Assembly: GCA_035762565.1 (NCBI GenBank)
Contig: DASTOJ010000155.1
Span: 1-58,001, forward strand
DNA from: AR5 sp035762565
GTDB lineage: Bacteria; Methylomirabilota; Methylomirabilia; Rokubacteriales; CSP1-6
DNA length: 58,001 bases
Direction: 5' to 3'
In this document: positions 1 to 10,521 of the stretch, in pieces
How the letters are laid out: the number at the start of each line of letters is the position of its first letter
Position numbering within the stretch: position 1 is the stretch's first letter
Position numbers and translations under genes: made by a program
The notes under the pieces: model-generated
Database searches by the model: none
Told to the model about the DNA's origin: nothing
The model's input: the letters and a program-made list of their open reading frames with translations, nothing else

Positions 1-14
1 GGGGGGGGGGGGGG
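1..14. other. poly-G run at contig edge, probable artefact
   Basis: The window opens with 14 consecutive G residues. They read in frame as glycines into the first peptidase gene, where the family normally has a varied stretch before the zinc motif. A pure G run at the very edge is what two-colour sequencing or an assembly end produces, so I treat these bases as unreliable. Confidence 0.6.
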
Positions 15-1139
15 CACGAGACCCCCAGCGAGCTCGGCCTGGCCCATTATCTCGAGCACATGCTCTTCAAGGGGACGGCGACGCGACCGCCGGGCTACGT
101 CGAGCGTGACGTGGAAGGCGTCGGCGGCCGCATCAACGCCGGCACGTCGTGGGACTACACCTTCTATCACACGGTGCTCCCGGCCCCGCACGCCGCGGCG
201 GCGATCGAGATGCTCGCCGACGTCGCGGTGAACGCCAGCCTGGAGGCGAACCTCCTCGAAGCCGAAAAGCAGGTCGTGCTCGAGGAGATGCGACTCAACG
301 AGGACAACCCGCGACGCTTTCTCGTCCGGCAGCTGTTCGCCGCCGCCTACGACGGGCATCCCTACGGCCGGCCAGTGCTCGGCCGGCCCGAGCTGATCAA
401 CGCGCTCAGCCGCGACACGCTGGTGGCGTTCTACCGGCGACACTACGTCCCGGAGATGTTCTCGCTGGTGGTGGTCGGCGCGGTGAAGCCCGACGAGGTT
501 CTTCGCGTCGCGCGCGAAACGCTCGGCCGGCTGCCGCGCAGCGGCCACCGGCGCCTGCCGCCGCCCCCGCTTCCGGCCGCCCGGATGGCACGCCTCGATC
601 TCACGCGGCCCAGTGCCCAGGCCCACCTGGGGCTCGCGTGGCAGGCGCCGAAGCTGGATCACGCCGACACGCCGGCGCTGGACCTGCTCATGTCGATCCT
701 CGGGCGCACCAAGGCCTCGCGCCTCGTCGCCTCGCTACGTGAGCGGCACGGCATCGTCAGCACCATCAGCAGCAACCTGAGCGCCATGGAGGGCGGGGGA
801 CTCGTGATGGTCACCGCCCAGCTGCCGCCCGAGCATCTGGTCCGTGCCGAGGAGGAGATCCTCGCCGAGCTCCGGCGCGTCCGCGACAGTGGTGTGACCG
901 CGGCCGAGCTGAAGCGGGCCATCACGGCGGCGGAGCTCGATCACGAATTCGCGACCGAGACCGCCGAGGGACGCGCGCGCGCCTACGGCCAGGCCGAAAC
1001 GATCTGGCGGCTCGAGGAAGAGCTGCTCTACGTCGACCGCATCCGCTCGGTGACGGCCACCCAGGTGCAGGCGGCGGCGCGCCGCTATCTCGACCCCGAC
1101 CGCTACGTGCGGGTGGCGCTGGCGCCACCCGGGCCATGA
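1..1139 (+). CDS. M16 family zinc metallopeptidase, catalytic subunit (5' partial)
   Basis: Secreted or periplasmic insulinase/processing-peptidase-like protein of family M16. The open frame runs in from the window edge. The inverted zinc motif HYLEH (HxxEH) is at 45-59, just before the first in-frame ATG at 60, so that ATG (the M of HMLFKGT) is internal and the true start lies upstream. The third zinc ligand is one of the glutamates in VVLEEM, near 282-287, at the usual distance of about 75 residues. The middle carries the M16 C-terminal domain signature (GRTKASRLVASLRERHGIV). The stop overlaps the start of the next gene by 4 nt (ATGA), so the two are translationally coupled, as in bacterial two-subunit M16B enzymes. 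The N-terminus, including any signal peptide, is missing. Confidence 0.9.
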   Translation, partial: GGGGHETPSELGLAHYLEHMLFKGTATRPPGYVERDVEGVGGRINAGTSWDYTFYHTVLPAPHAAAAIEMLADVAVNASLEANLLEAEKQVVLEEMRLNEDNPRRFLVRQLFAAAYDGHPYGRPVLGRPELINALSRDTLVAFYRRHYVPEMFSLVVVGAVKPDEVLRVARETLGRLPRSGHRRLPPPPLPAARMARLDLTRPSAQAHLGLAWQAPKLDHADTPALDLLMSILGRTKASRLVASLRERHGIVSTISSNLSAMEGGGLVMVTAQLPPEHLVRAEEEILAELRRVRDSGVTAAELKRAITAAELDHEFATETAEGRARAYGQAETIWRLEEELLYVDRIRSVTATQVQAAARRYLDPDRYVRVALAPPGP

Positions 1140-2440
1140 GCCGGCTCCTCGCCGCCCTGGCGCTGCTCGCGGCGGCGGGCCTGGCGGACGCCGCGCCGGC
1201 GCCGGCGGTCGTCCGCCACGTCCTGCCCAACGGCCTCACGGTGGTGGTGCGCGAGGATGCCTCGGTCGGCGTCGTGGCGGCGTCGCTGCAGGTGCGGGCG
1301 GGCTCGCTCTTCGAGACGGCCGAGACGGCCGGAATCACCAACTTCCTGCACCGGGTGATGCTGAGGGGGACGAAGCGCTACGACGGCCGGCAACTGAGCG
1401 AGGCCATCGAGGACCTCGGGGGCTCGCTCGACGCGTCCGGCGACGTCGAGTACGCCGAGGTGCGCGGGACGACGCTGGCGCGCAACTGGGCGGCGCTGCT
1501 CGGGCTCGTCGCGGAGGTCGCTCTGCACCCGACGCTGCCGGCCGAGGAGGTGACGCGGGAGCGCCGCTTGATCCAGAGCGCCATCCAGAGCCGCGGGGAC
1601 ACGCCGTTCCAGCGCGCCTTCGACTCGGTCCTGCACGACCTGTATGGCCTGCACCCCTACGCGTGGCCGAGCCTGGGGCGGCGCGAGAGCGTTGGGCGCA
1701 TCGACCGGGCCGAGCTGCTCGCGCACCACGGCGCGATCTACCGTCCCGACCGCATGGTGCTGGCGGTGAGCGGCCAGGTCCCGGCCGACCGAGTCGTGAA
1801 GGCGGCCGACCGACTGTTCGGGGGAATGCGGGCGGCGGCCGGCGCCGCGACCGCGGGCGCGACCGGGCCGACGCCCCGGCTGGATCGCCGCGTGGTGGAG
1901 CGCCCGGTCCAGCAGGCGCAGATTCTCGTGGCCTACCTCGGTCCCTCGCTCACGGCGCCCGACTACCCAGCCGTCCGCGTGCTCGGCACCATCCTCGGCG
2001 GGGGGATGTCGGGGCGCCTGTTCACCGAGCTACGCGACCGCCGGGGCCTGGCCTACTCGGTCGGCACCCTCGGCACCTTCCGCACGGGTCCGTCGTTCCT
2101 CGTGACCTATCTGGGCACCGCGCCCCCGAACGCGGAGGCGGCCGAGGCCGGCGTGCTGGCCGAGATCGACCGGGTCCGGGACGAGCAGGTGAGCGAGCGC
2201 GAGCTCGCCCGCGCGAAGGCCTACCTGCTCGGCAACCTCGCCATGGACCGACGCACCACCGCGCGTCACGCCTGGTACCTGGCCTTCTTCGAGGTCATCG
2301 GCGCCGGCTGGGACTTCCCCGAGCGCTACGCGCGGGCCGTGGGCGCGGTGAGCGCCGCCGACGTCGCCCGCGCGGCCCAGCGGTACCTCACGCGACCGAC
2401 GGTCGTCGTGCTGCAGCCTTCGAAGGCGGAGGCGCGATGA
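1136..2440 (+). CDS. M16 family peptidase homologue, non-catalytic subunit
   Basis: A 434-residue protein with a clear signal peptide (hydrophobic LLAALALLAAAGLADA, residues about 4-20), so it is exported. It has the M16 fold, including LPNGLTVVVREDAS at the N-terminus and FTELRDRRGLAYSVG in the C-terminal half. That second segment carries the Arg/Tyr pair used for substrate binding. At the place of the HxxEH zinc motif it reads NFLHRVMLRGT: the first His, the Glu and the last His are replaced by N, H and R. It therefore should not bind zinc. This matches known M16B heterodimers, where one subunit holds the zinc site and the partner supplies the R/Y pair. It overlaps the upstream gene by 4 nt. 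Confidence 0.9.
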   Translation: MSRLLAALALLAAAGLADAAPAPAVVRHVLPNGLTVVVREDASVGVVAASLQVRAGSLFETAETAGITNFLHRVMLRGTKRYDGRQLSEAIEDLGGSLDASGDVEYAEVRGTTLARNWAALLGLVAEVALHPTLPAEEVTRERRLIQSAIQSRGDTPFQRAFDSVLHDLYGLHPYAWPSLGRRESVGRIDRAELLAHHGAIYRPDRMVLAVSGQVPADRVVKAADRLFGGMRAAAGAATAGATGPTPRLDRRVVERPVQQAQILVAYLGPSLTAPDYPAVRVLGTILGGGMSGRLFTELRDRRGLAYSVGTLGTFRTGPSFLVTYLGTAPPNAEAAEAGVLAEIDRVRDEQVSERELARAKAYLLGNLAMDRRTTARHAWYLAFFEVIGAGWDFPERYARAVGAVSAADVARAAQRYLTRPTVVVLQPSKAEAR

Positions 2441-3168
2441 TCCCGCTCAAGGACGACGTCCCCAGCCGCTCGGTGCCCGTCGTGACGGTCGGGCTCATCG
2501 GGGTGAACGTGCTGGCCTTCGTCTACCAGGTCTCCTTGGGGCTCGACACGCCCGGGCCGGAGCCGAGGGCGGCCGAGGCCTTCGTCTTCGAGTTCGGCGT
2601 CATCCCGTGCCGGCTCACCGGCACCTGCCAGGCGCCGCTGGCGCGCGCCGTCGGCGATTTCCCCCACCCCTGGGTGACGATCCTCACGTCGATGTTCCTG
2701 CACGGCGGGCTCTTCCACATCGGTGGCAACATGCTCTACCTGTGGATCTTCGGCAACAACGTCGAGGACAGGCTGGGCCACGGGCGGTTCCTGCTCTTCT
2801 ACCTGGCGGCCGGCGCGGCGGCGGCGGTGGGCCAGACCCTGGTGAACCCGTCCTCGCACATCCCGATGATCGGCGCCAGCGGCGCCGTCTCGGGCGTGCT
2901 CGGCGCCTATCTGCTCCTGTTCCCGTACGCCACCATCCTCACGCTGGTGACTTTCGGCTTCTTCGTCCGGTTCCTCCACGTGCCGGCGATGATCGTGCTG
3001 GGCTTCTGGATCGTCGTGCAGCTCCTGAACGGTTACATCACATTCAGCGCCCAGGCGCTCGGGCGCGGAGAAAGCGGAGGCGTCGCGTGGTTCGCTCACA
3101 TCGCCGGATTCCTCGCAGGCATGCTGCTCCTGTTTCTGCTCCGGACGCGGCGAAGCGCTCGCCTATAA
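2437..3168 (+). CDS. rhomboid family intramembrane serine protease
   Basis: A 243-residue polytopic membrane protein starting at an ATG that overlaps the previous stop (ATGA). Rhomboids cut transmembrane substrates inside the bilayer with a Ser-His dyad. The nucleophile motif GASGAVSG lies in the middle (nt 2872-2895) and the catalytic His is in AHIAGFLAG near the C-terminus. The conserved loop/helix segment HGGLFHIGGNMLYLWIFG precedes them. About six hydrophobic helices can be seen, and there is a long loop after the first helix containing two cysteines. The substrate is unknown. Its coupling to the secreted M16 pair suggests an envelope proteolysis role, but that is only positional. Confidence 0.9.
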   Translation: MIPLKDDVPSRSVPVVTVGLIGVNVLAFVYQVSLGLDTPGPEPRAAEAFVFEFGVIPCRLTGTCQAPLARAVGDFPHPWVTILTSMFLHGGLFHIGGNMLYLWIFGNNVEDRLGHGRFLLFYLAAGAAAAVGQTLVNPSSHIPMIGASGAVSGVLGAYLLLFPYATILTLVTFGFFVRFLHVPAMIVLGFWIVVQLLNGYITFSAQALGRGESGGVAWFAHIAGFLAGMLLLFLLRTRRSARL

Positions 3169-3169
3169 T
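3164..3169 (+). promoter_or_regulatory. perfect -10 hexamer (TATAAT) before tlyA
   Basis: TATAAT overlaps the stop codon of the rhomboid gene and ends 7 nt before the tlyA ATG. No good -35 is seen 16-18 nt upstream. If used by sigma-70, transcription would begin at or next to the start codon. No Shine-Dalgarno can be seen. Confidence 0.5.
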
Positions 3170-3176
3170 CGACGGC

Positions 3177-3971
3177 ATGACCTCGCGGGCGCGACTGGAC
3201 CGGCTGCTGGTCGACAAGGGGCTCGTGGAGAGCCGCGAGAAGGCGGCCCGCCTCATCCTGGCCGGCGAGGTCATGGTCGACGGCCAGCGGGTCGACAAGG
3301 CCGGAGCGCTCGTTCCGACCGACGCCGACATCGACCTCCGGGGCCGGTCGCCTTACGTCAGCCGTGGCGGCGAGAAGCTCGTCCATGCGCTGCAGCACTT
3401 CGCCGTGTCGGTCAAGGGCCGCGTCTGCATCGACGTGGGCGCCTCGACGGGCGGTTTCACCGACTGCCTGCTTCAGAAGGGCGCCACCCGCGTGTTCGCC
3501 GTGGACGTGGGCACCGCTCAGCTCGACGTCAAGCTGCGGAAGGACCCCCGGGTCGTCGTGATGGAGCAGACCAACGCGCGCGCCCTCGATCCGCGCGTCT
3601 TCGACGAGCAGCCCTCGCTGGCCGTCGTCGACGTCTCGTTCATCTCGCTCGAGAAGATCCTGCCGGCCGTGTTCGGCGTGCTCGCCCCCCGCAGCCAGAT
3701 CATCGCGCTGGTGAAGCCGCAGTTCGAGGCGGGCCGCGAGCACGTCGGCAAGGGGGGCGTGGTGCGCGATCCGGCCCAGCACCGGGCGGTCGTCCAGCGG
3801 CTGGCCCGCTATGCGATCCTGCGCAACTGGCACGTGCTCGGCGTCACCGCCTCGCCGCTGCGCGGTCCCAAGGGCAACCGCGAGTTCTTCCTGCACTTCT
3901 CCGCCCAGGGCCGCACGGCGGCCAACCTCGAAAGCCTGATCGAGCGCAGCGTCGTGGAGGCCCTTGCGTGA
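3177..3971 (+). CDS. tlyA: TlyA family rRNA 2'-O-methyltransferase (S4 + FtsJ-like domains)
   Basis: A 264-residue protein. Residues about 4-62 form an S4 RNA-binding domain (RLDRLLVDKGLVESREKAARL). The rest is an FtsJ/RrmJ-type SAM methyltransferase domain with the SAM loop DVGASTGGFTDCLL, the aspartate of VDVSFISLEKILP and LVKPQFEAG. TlyA proteins 2'-O-methylate ribosomal RNA cytidines; older annotations call them hemolysin A. The start is the ATG just after the TATAAT box; the frame is open further upstream but that stretch is the rhomboid coding region. The tlyA-nadK order with a 4-nt overlap is common in bacteria. Confidence 0.92.
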   Translation: MTSRARLDRLLVDKGLVESREKAARLILAGEVMVDGQRVDKAGALVPTDADIDLRGRSPYVSRGGEKLVHALQHFAVSVKGRVCIDVGASTGGFTDCLLQKGATRVFAVDVGTAQLDVKLRKDPRVVVMEQTNARALDPRVFDEQPSLAVVDVSFISLEKILPAVFGVLAPRSQIIALVKPQFEAGREHVGKGGVVRDPAQHRAVVQRLARYAILRNWHVLGVTASPLRGPKGNREFFLHFSAQGRTAANLESLIERSVVEALA

Positions 3972-4825
3972 CCCGCGTCGGGCTGGTCGCCAAGCCCGAC
4001 GCGGCCGAAGCGCAGCGGGTGGTCTCGCAGCTCCTGGACTGGTTCGGCGTGCGCGGTCTGACGGTCGTCCTCGAGAAGGAGACCGCGGGGTTGGTGCCCG
4101 CGGCCGCCGTCCCCTCCGCCCGCAAGAGCGACCTCCCGGGCCAGGTGGACGCGCTGGTCGTCCTCGGCGGCGACGGTACGCTGCTGTCGATGGCCCGGGC
4201 CGTCGGCGACCTGGGCGTGCCCATCCTCGGCGTCAACCTCGGCGGGCTCGGCTTCCTCACCGCCACCACGCTGGACGAGATGCTGCCGGCGCTGGAGGGC
4301 CTGCTGGCCGGCGGCATGGCGATCGAGGAGCGGATGATGCTCGGCGCCCGCCTCCTGCGCGCCGGCCAGACGGTGAGCGAGCACATCGCGCTCAACGACG
4401 TGGTGATCACCAAGTCGGCGATGAGCCGGATCATCGATCTCTCGGTCTCCGTCGACGGCCGCCACGCCACCGGCTACCGCGCCGACGGGCTCATCATCTC
4501 GACGCCGACCGGCTCCACGGCCTACAACCTCTCGGTCGGGGGGCCGATCCTGTTCCCCACGCTCGACGCGGTCGTGTTGACGCCGATCGCGCCGCACACG
4601 CTGAGCAACCGGCCCATCGTGCTGCCGGGCGCGCAGCGGATCGAGGTCACGCTCCGGGGCGACCAGGAGGTGATGCTGACGATGGACGGTCAGGTCGGCG
4701 TGCACCTGCGCGAGCGCGACGTGGTCGAGGTCGAGAAGGCCCGCGCCCGCATCCGGCTGCTCCGCTTCGCCCAGCGGGATTTCTTCTCCGTCCTGCGCAC
4801 CAAGCTCAAGTGGGGCGAAAGATGA
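3968..4825 (+). CDS. nadK: NAD kinase
   Basis: ATP-dependent NAD+ phosphorylation to NADP+, in the cytoplasm. The 285-residue protein begins at GTG overlapping the tlyA stop (GTGA). Diagnostic motifs are GGDGT at residues 67-71 (VVLGGDGTLLSMAR), the nucleotide-binding ALNDVVI segment, and the glycine-rich GSTAYNLSVGGPI. Its length is normal for the family. It is the last gene of the tlyA-nadK pair; an intergenic hairpin and a new promoter follow before recN. Confidence 0.95.
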   Translation: MTRVGLVAKPDAAEAQRVVSQLLDWFGVRGLTVVLEKETAGLVPAAAVPSARKSDLPGQVDALVVLGGDGTLLSMARAVGDLGVPILGVNLGGLGFLTATTLDEMLPALEGLLAGGMAIEERMMLGARLLRAGQTVSEHIALNDVVITKSAMSRIIDLSVSVDGRHATGYRADGLIISTPTGSTAYNLSVGGPILFPTLDAVVLTPIAPHTLSNRPIVLPGAQRIEVTLRGDQEVMLTMDGQVGVHLRERDVVEVEKARARIRLLRFAQRDFFSVLRTKLKWGER

Positions 4826-4892
4826 GTTCTCCCCGGAAGCGGATTGCGCCGGCGACGCCGGCGCGCGAGAGGCGTATCGCTACGGATACCGC
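4826..4892. other. intergenic spacer with two tandem hairpins between nadK and recN
   Basis: The spacer holds a perfect 8-bp stem with a 3-nt loop (GCGCCGGC at 4846-4853 and GCCGGCGC at 4857-4864). It is followed by a second inverted repeat, GTATC...GATAC, at about 4874-4889. There is no T-run, so it is not a classical intrinsic terminator, though it sits where one would end nadK transcription. A 24-codon frame starting at 4822 has no recognisable product and I do not call it. Confidence 0.45.
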
Positions 4893-4921
4893 TTGAGACC
4901 TGCTCTACGCTGACCTAGGAT
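4893..4921 (+). promoter_or_regulatory. sigma-70-type promoter of recN, leaderless
   Basis: TTGAGA (4893-4898) is followed by a 17-nt spacer and TAGGAT (4916-4921). The -10 ends 7 nt before the ATG at 4929, which is the normal distance to a transcription start, so the mRNA would begin at the start codon. That also argues against the alternative GTG start at 4923. Confidence 0.6.
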
Positions 4922-4928
4922 CGTGGCG

Positions 4929-6608
4929 ATGCTGCGGGAGCTGCGACTCCGGAACTTCGCCGTGGTCGAGTCCGTCACGGTTCCGTTCGCGCCGGGCCTG
5001 AACGTGCTCAGCGGTGAGACGGGAGCGGGCAAGTCGATCCTCATCGATGCCCTCGTGCTCGTGCGCGGCGCCCGTGCCCAGGCCGACGTGATCCGCGCCG
5101 ACGCCGAGACGGCGACGGTGGAGGCGGTGTTCGAGGCCGCCGGCGGTGCCCGCGCCGCGCTGGAGGAGGCCGGCCTCACCGCCGATGACAACGGCGAGAT
5201 CGTCGTGCGCCGCGAGCTGGCCCGTTCGGGCCGGCACCGGGCCTTCGTCAACGACTCGCCGGTCACCGTCACGCTGCTGGAGCGCCTGGGGGACACCCTG
5301 GTGGAGGTGCATGGCCAGCACGAGCACCAGCGGCTGCTCGAGCCCGCCCGCCAGCTCGAGCTGCTCGACCGCTTCGCCGACACCGAGGAGACGTGCGCGC
5401 GAGTGGCGGCGCTCCACGCCAAGTACCGGGCCGCCGGCGAGGAGGCCGAGCGCCTCCGCGGCGCCGCGCGCGACCGCGCCCAGCGCGAGGATCTGCTGCG
5501 CTTCCAGGTTCGCGAGCTGGACGCCGCCCGCCTGCGGATCGGCGAGGAGCAGGAGCTGCGCGCCGAGCTCAGGCGGCAGCAGCACGCCGAGCGCCTCACG
5601 ACCGGACTGGCCGAGGCGGCCGGCCTGCTGGACGAGGCCCCTCACTCGGCGGCCGAGCGGCTGGCCCGCGTGGCCCGGATCCTCCAGGACCTCGGTCGCC
5701 TCGACCCCGCCGTCGCCGCGGCCGGGGAGCCGATCGAAGCCGCGCGCATCCAGCTCGAGGAGGCGCTGACCGGCATCCGCCGGCTGCGCGACGGGATGGT
5801 CGTCGAGCCCGGCCGCCTGGACGCCATCCACGAGCGGCTCGAGGCGCTGGTCCGGCTGGCGCGCAAGTACGGCGACGGCGAGGAGGCCATGCTGCGCTTC
5901 CGGGCCGAGGCCGCCCGCGAGCTGGAGCGCCTGGAGCGTCACGAGGAGCTGGCCGCCGACCAGGCGCGGGTGCTCGGCGAGCTGGAGGCCGAGCTGGCGG
6001 AGGCGGCGACCGTGCTGTCCGACCGCCGGCGCGCGGCGGCCGCGCGGCTGGCGAGCCTGGTCGAGCGCGGGCTGCGCGCGCTCGGCATGGAGCGCGCGGT
6101 GTTCGAGGCGGCGCTGGAGCGCGCGCCCGAGGTCGGCCCGCGCGGCGTCGACCGCGTCGAGCTGCGGCTGTCCACCAACCCCGGCGAGGACGTGAAGGCG
6201 CTGGCCCGGGTCGCCTCGGGCGGCGAGCTGTCCCGCACCATGCTGGCGGTCAAGTCGGTGCTGGCGCGGGCCGACCGCGTGCCGACGCTGATCTTCGACG
6301 AGGTCGATGCCGGCATCGGCGGACGCGTCGCCTCCGTGGTCGCCCAGACGCTGGCGGCAACCGCTCACGGGCGGCAGGTCGTGTGCGTGACCCACCTGGC
6401 CCCCATCGCCGCCCTGGCCGACCACCACCTGCGCGTGAGCAAGAGCGTGCGCGGCGGGCGCACCCGCGTGGTGGCGGCGCCGCTCGACGGCGCCGAGCGC
6501 GTGGAGGAGGTCGCCCGCATGCTGGGCGGGCCGGCCGCCACCGCCCGCGAGCACGCCCGCACGCTGCTCGGCGGCCGCCGGGGCGCCGTCCGCGCGGGTG
6601 GAGCCTGA
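4929..6608 (+). CDS. recN: DNA repair ATPase RecN
   Basis: SMC-like protein of 559 residues acting in double-strand break repair. Walker A is GETGAGKS at residues 29-36, the ABC-type signature lies in ASGGELSRTMLAVK, and Walker B is LIFDEVDAGIGG at about residue 454. Between them is a Glu/Arg/Ala-rich coiled-coil region. The N-terminus MLRELRLRNFAVVE matches the family start exactly, so I prefer ATG 4929 over GTG 4923; the promoter position agrees. It appears to be transcribed alone. Confidence 0.95.
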   Translation: MLRELRLRNFAVVESVTVPFAPGLNVLSGETGAGKSILIDALVLVRGARAQADVIRADAETATVEAVFEAAGGARAALEEAGLTADDNGEIVVRRELARSGRHRAFVNDSPVTVTLLERLGDTLVEVHGQHEHQRLLEPARQLELLDRFADTEETCARVAALHAKYRAAGEEAERLRGAARDRAQREDLLRFQVRELDAARLRIGEEQELRAELRRQQHAERLTTGLAEAAGLLDEAPHSAAERLARVARILQDLGRLDPAVAAAGEPIEAARIQLEEALTGIRRLRDGMVVEPGRLDAIHERLEALVRLARKYGDGEEAMLRFRAEAARELERLERHEELAADQARVLGELEAELAEAATVLSDRRRAAAARLASLVERGLRALGMERAVFEAALERAPEVGPRGVDRVELRLSTNPGEDVKALARVASGGELSRTMLAVKSVLARADRVPTLIFDEVDAGIGGRVASVVAQTLAATAHGRQVVCVTHLAPIAALADHHLRVSKSVRGGRTRVVAAPLDGAERVEEVARMLGGPAATAREHARTLLGGRRGAVRAGGA

Positions 6609-6629
6609 GGGCGGCACGAACCCGGCCTG

Positions 6630-6635
6630 TATAAT
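6630..6635 (+). promoter_or_regulatory. perfect -10 hexamer (TATAAT) before secA
   Basis: TATAAT lies in the 39-nt gap between recN and secA and ends 12 nt before the secA ATG, so the leader would be only about 5 nt. No convincing -35 is visible. The GAGAAG just before ATG is too close to act as a normal ribosome binding site. Confidence 0.5.
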
Positions 6636-6647
6636 GGGCGCGAGAAG

Positions 6648-9446
<2,799 letters not shown>

Positions 9447-9447
9447 G

Positions 9448-9855
9448 GTGAGCGACCGGCGATATCGCCAGCAGGGCTACCGCGGCGGCGGGGGCGGTGG
9501 GAGCCCCGAGCGACGCGAGCCACCCCGGCCCCCGAGCGGCACCTTCGGTATCCTCAAGAACCGTCCCACCTCGCGCTGCGCCGAGTGCGGCGTGGTGCTC
9601 CCCGTCACCGCCGACTCGCTGGCCCAGTGCCCGCAGTGCCGGGCCGAGCTGCACGCCTGCCGACAGTGCGCGCACTTCGATCCCGCGCGCCGCTTCGAGT
9701 GCACCCAGAGCGTCGCCGCGCGCATCGCCGACAAGCGGGCGCTCAACGCCTGCCCGCTCTTCTCGCTGATGGTCACGGTCGAGCGCGACACCTCAGGAGG
9801 CGCGGTGCGACAGGACGGTGCGCGCCGTGCCTTCGGAAACCTCTTCAAGCAATGA
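9448..9855 (+). CDS. small cysteine-rich (zinc-ribbon-like) protein of unknown function
   Basis: A 135-residue protein starting at GTG one base after the secA stop. The first 40 residues are a low-complexity Gly/Arg/Pro tail. The rest carries eight cysteines: C44-x2-C47, C61-x2-C64, C71-x2-C74, C85 and C102. The first two CxxC pairs look like a zinc ribbon (RCAECGVVLP...QCPQCRAEL). The second part, CRQCAHFDPARRFECTQ...DKRALNACPLF, resembles a small conserved module that I recall from delta-proteobacterial proteins, where CxxC, C and C recur around F-D-P and D-K. The function is not known to me. The Cys set could bind two zinc ions or an Fe-S cluster. Its tight coupling to secA is seen; any role in secretion is speculation. 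Confidence 0.75.
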   Translation: MSDRRYRQQGYRGGGGGGSPERREPPRPPSGTFGILKNRPTSRCAECGVVLPVTADSLAQCPQCRAELHACRQCAHFDPARRFECTQSVAARIADKRALNACPLFSLMVTVERDTSGGAVRQDGARRAFGNLFKQ

Positions 9856-10013
9856 CCGCCGGGGCCCCGTCCCACGTCCGGCGCTGACGCCGGCCCCCTC
9901 CACGCTCCGTTCCCGTCCTCGACACGCCGCGACTACGACTGCGCCCGCCCACGCTCGCCGATGCGCCCGCTCTCTTCGCCCGCTACGCGCAGGACCCGCT
10001 CGTCACGCGCCAG
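9856..10013 (+). other. disrupted 5' part of the acetyltransferase gene
   Basis: The frame of the downstream GNAT gene is open from 9888 and encodes a good GNAT N-terminus (LDTPRLRLRPPTLADAPALF), yet it has no ATG, GTG or TTG before 10014. An ATG at 9852, overlapping the previous stop, is in the same frame but is cut off after 11 codons by TGA at 9885-9887. A GTT codon at 9909 sits where relatives would have their start (before P-V-L-D-T-P-R-L). This is either a point-mutated gene, a sequencing error, or initiation at a non-standard codon. Confidence 0.6.
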
Positions 10014-10433
10014 TTGACCTGGCGGCCCCACGACACCGTGGAGCACACGCGCACGTTCTTGCGCCGGTGCCAGGCCGGGATCGAGGACGGGTCGGTCCTC
10101 CCCTGGGTATTGACCGAGCGCGACGACGGCGCCCCCGTCGGGATGGTCGAGCTCAGGCCGTCCGGTCACCGGGCCGAACTGGGCTTCGTCCTCGCGCGGG
10201 ACCGATGGGGTCGGGGCCTCATGACGGAGGCGGCCGGCGCCGTCGTCGAATGGGGCCTCGCGCAACCCCTGATCTTTCGCGTGTGGGCAGTGACCGACGT
10301 GGACAACCGGGCCTCGGCCCGCGTGCTGGAAAAACTCGGCATGCAGCGCGAGGGCCTGCTCCGGCGCTGGCTGGTGCACCCGAGCCTGAGCCCGGAGCCC
10401 CGGGACTGCTGGTGCTTCGCACGCGTCAGGTAG
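10014..10433 (+). CDS. GNAT family N-acetyltransferase (RimJ/RimL-like), 5' end uncertain
   Basis: Acetyl-CoA-dependent N-acetyltransferase of the GNAT superfamily, substrate unknown. The called part begins at TTG, gives 139 residues and contains the acetyl-CoA loop region (LARDRWGRGLMTEAAGAVVEWGL) and the typical C-terminal strand-helix VTDVDNRASARVLEKLGMQREG. The first strand and helix of the fold are encoded upstream, in the same frame, from about 9909, so the TTG is only the first standard start and is probably not the native one. It could be a recent pseudogene or an assembly error. It sits alone between the secA pair and smc. Confidence 0.7.
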   Translation: MTWRPHDTVEHTRTFLRRCQAGIEDGSVLPWVLTERDDGAPVGMVELRPSGHRAELGFVLARDRWGRGLMTEAAGAVVEWGLAQPLIFRVWAVTDVDNRASARVLEKLGMQREGLLRRWLVHPSLSPEPRDCWCFARVR

Positions 10434-10486
10434 CTCGATATCTGGGGGAAAGCGCCCCGCCTCCCCCCACGGCTGGTGTTTTCTTT
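10434..10486. other. spacer after the acetyltransferase with weak terminator-like features
   Basis: This gap holds a G5 run (10444-10448) and a C6 run (10463-10468) that could pair across a 14-nt interior, followed by a T-rich stretch at 10479-10488. The T-run is not directly attached to the stem, so a terminator call is weak. Nothing else is visible. Confidence 0.3.
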
Positions 10487-10516
10487 TTGGCCTTTTCCGC
10501 GGTGCCGTGCAAAGAT
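10487..10516 (+). promoter_or_regulatory. possible smc promoter
   Basis: TTGGCC (10487-10492), an 18-nt spacer and AAAGAT (10511-10516), ending 5 nt before the smc ATG. The -35 matches consensus at 4 of 6 positions and the -10 at 3 of 6. It follows the same close-to-start layout as recN and gmhB, but the match is weaker. Confidence 0.3.
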
Positions 10517-10521
10517 CGCCC

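Noticed and set aside
4822..4896. 24-codon frame overlapping the nadK stop
   Set aside because: Too short, no motif, and it lies over two hairpins and the recN -35.
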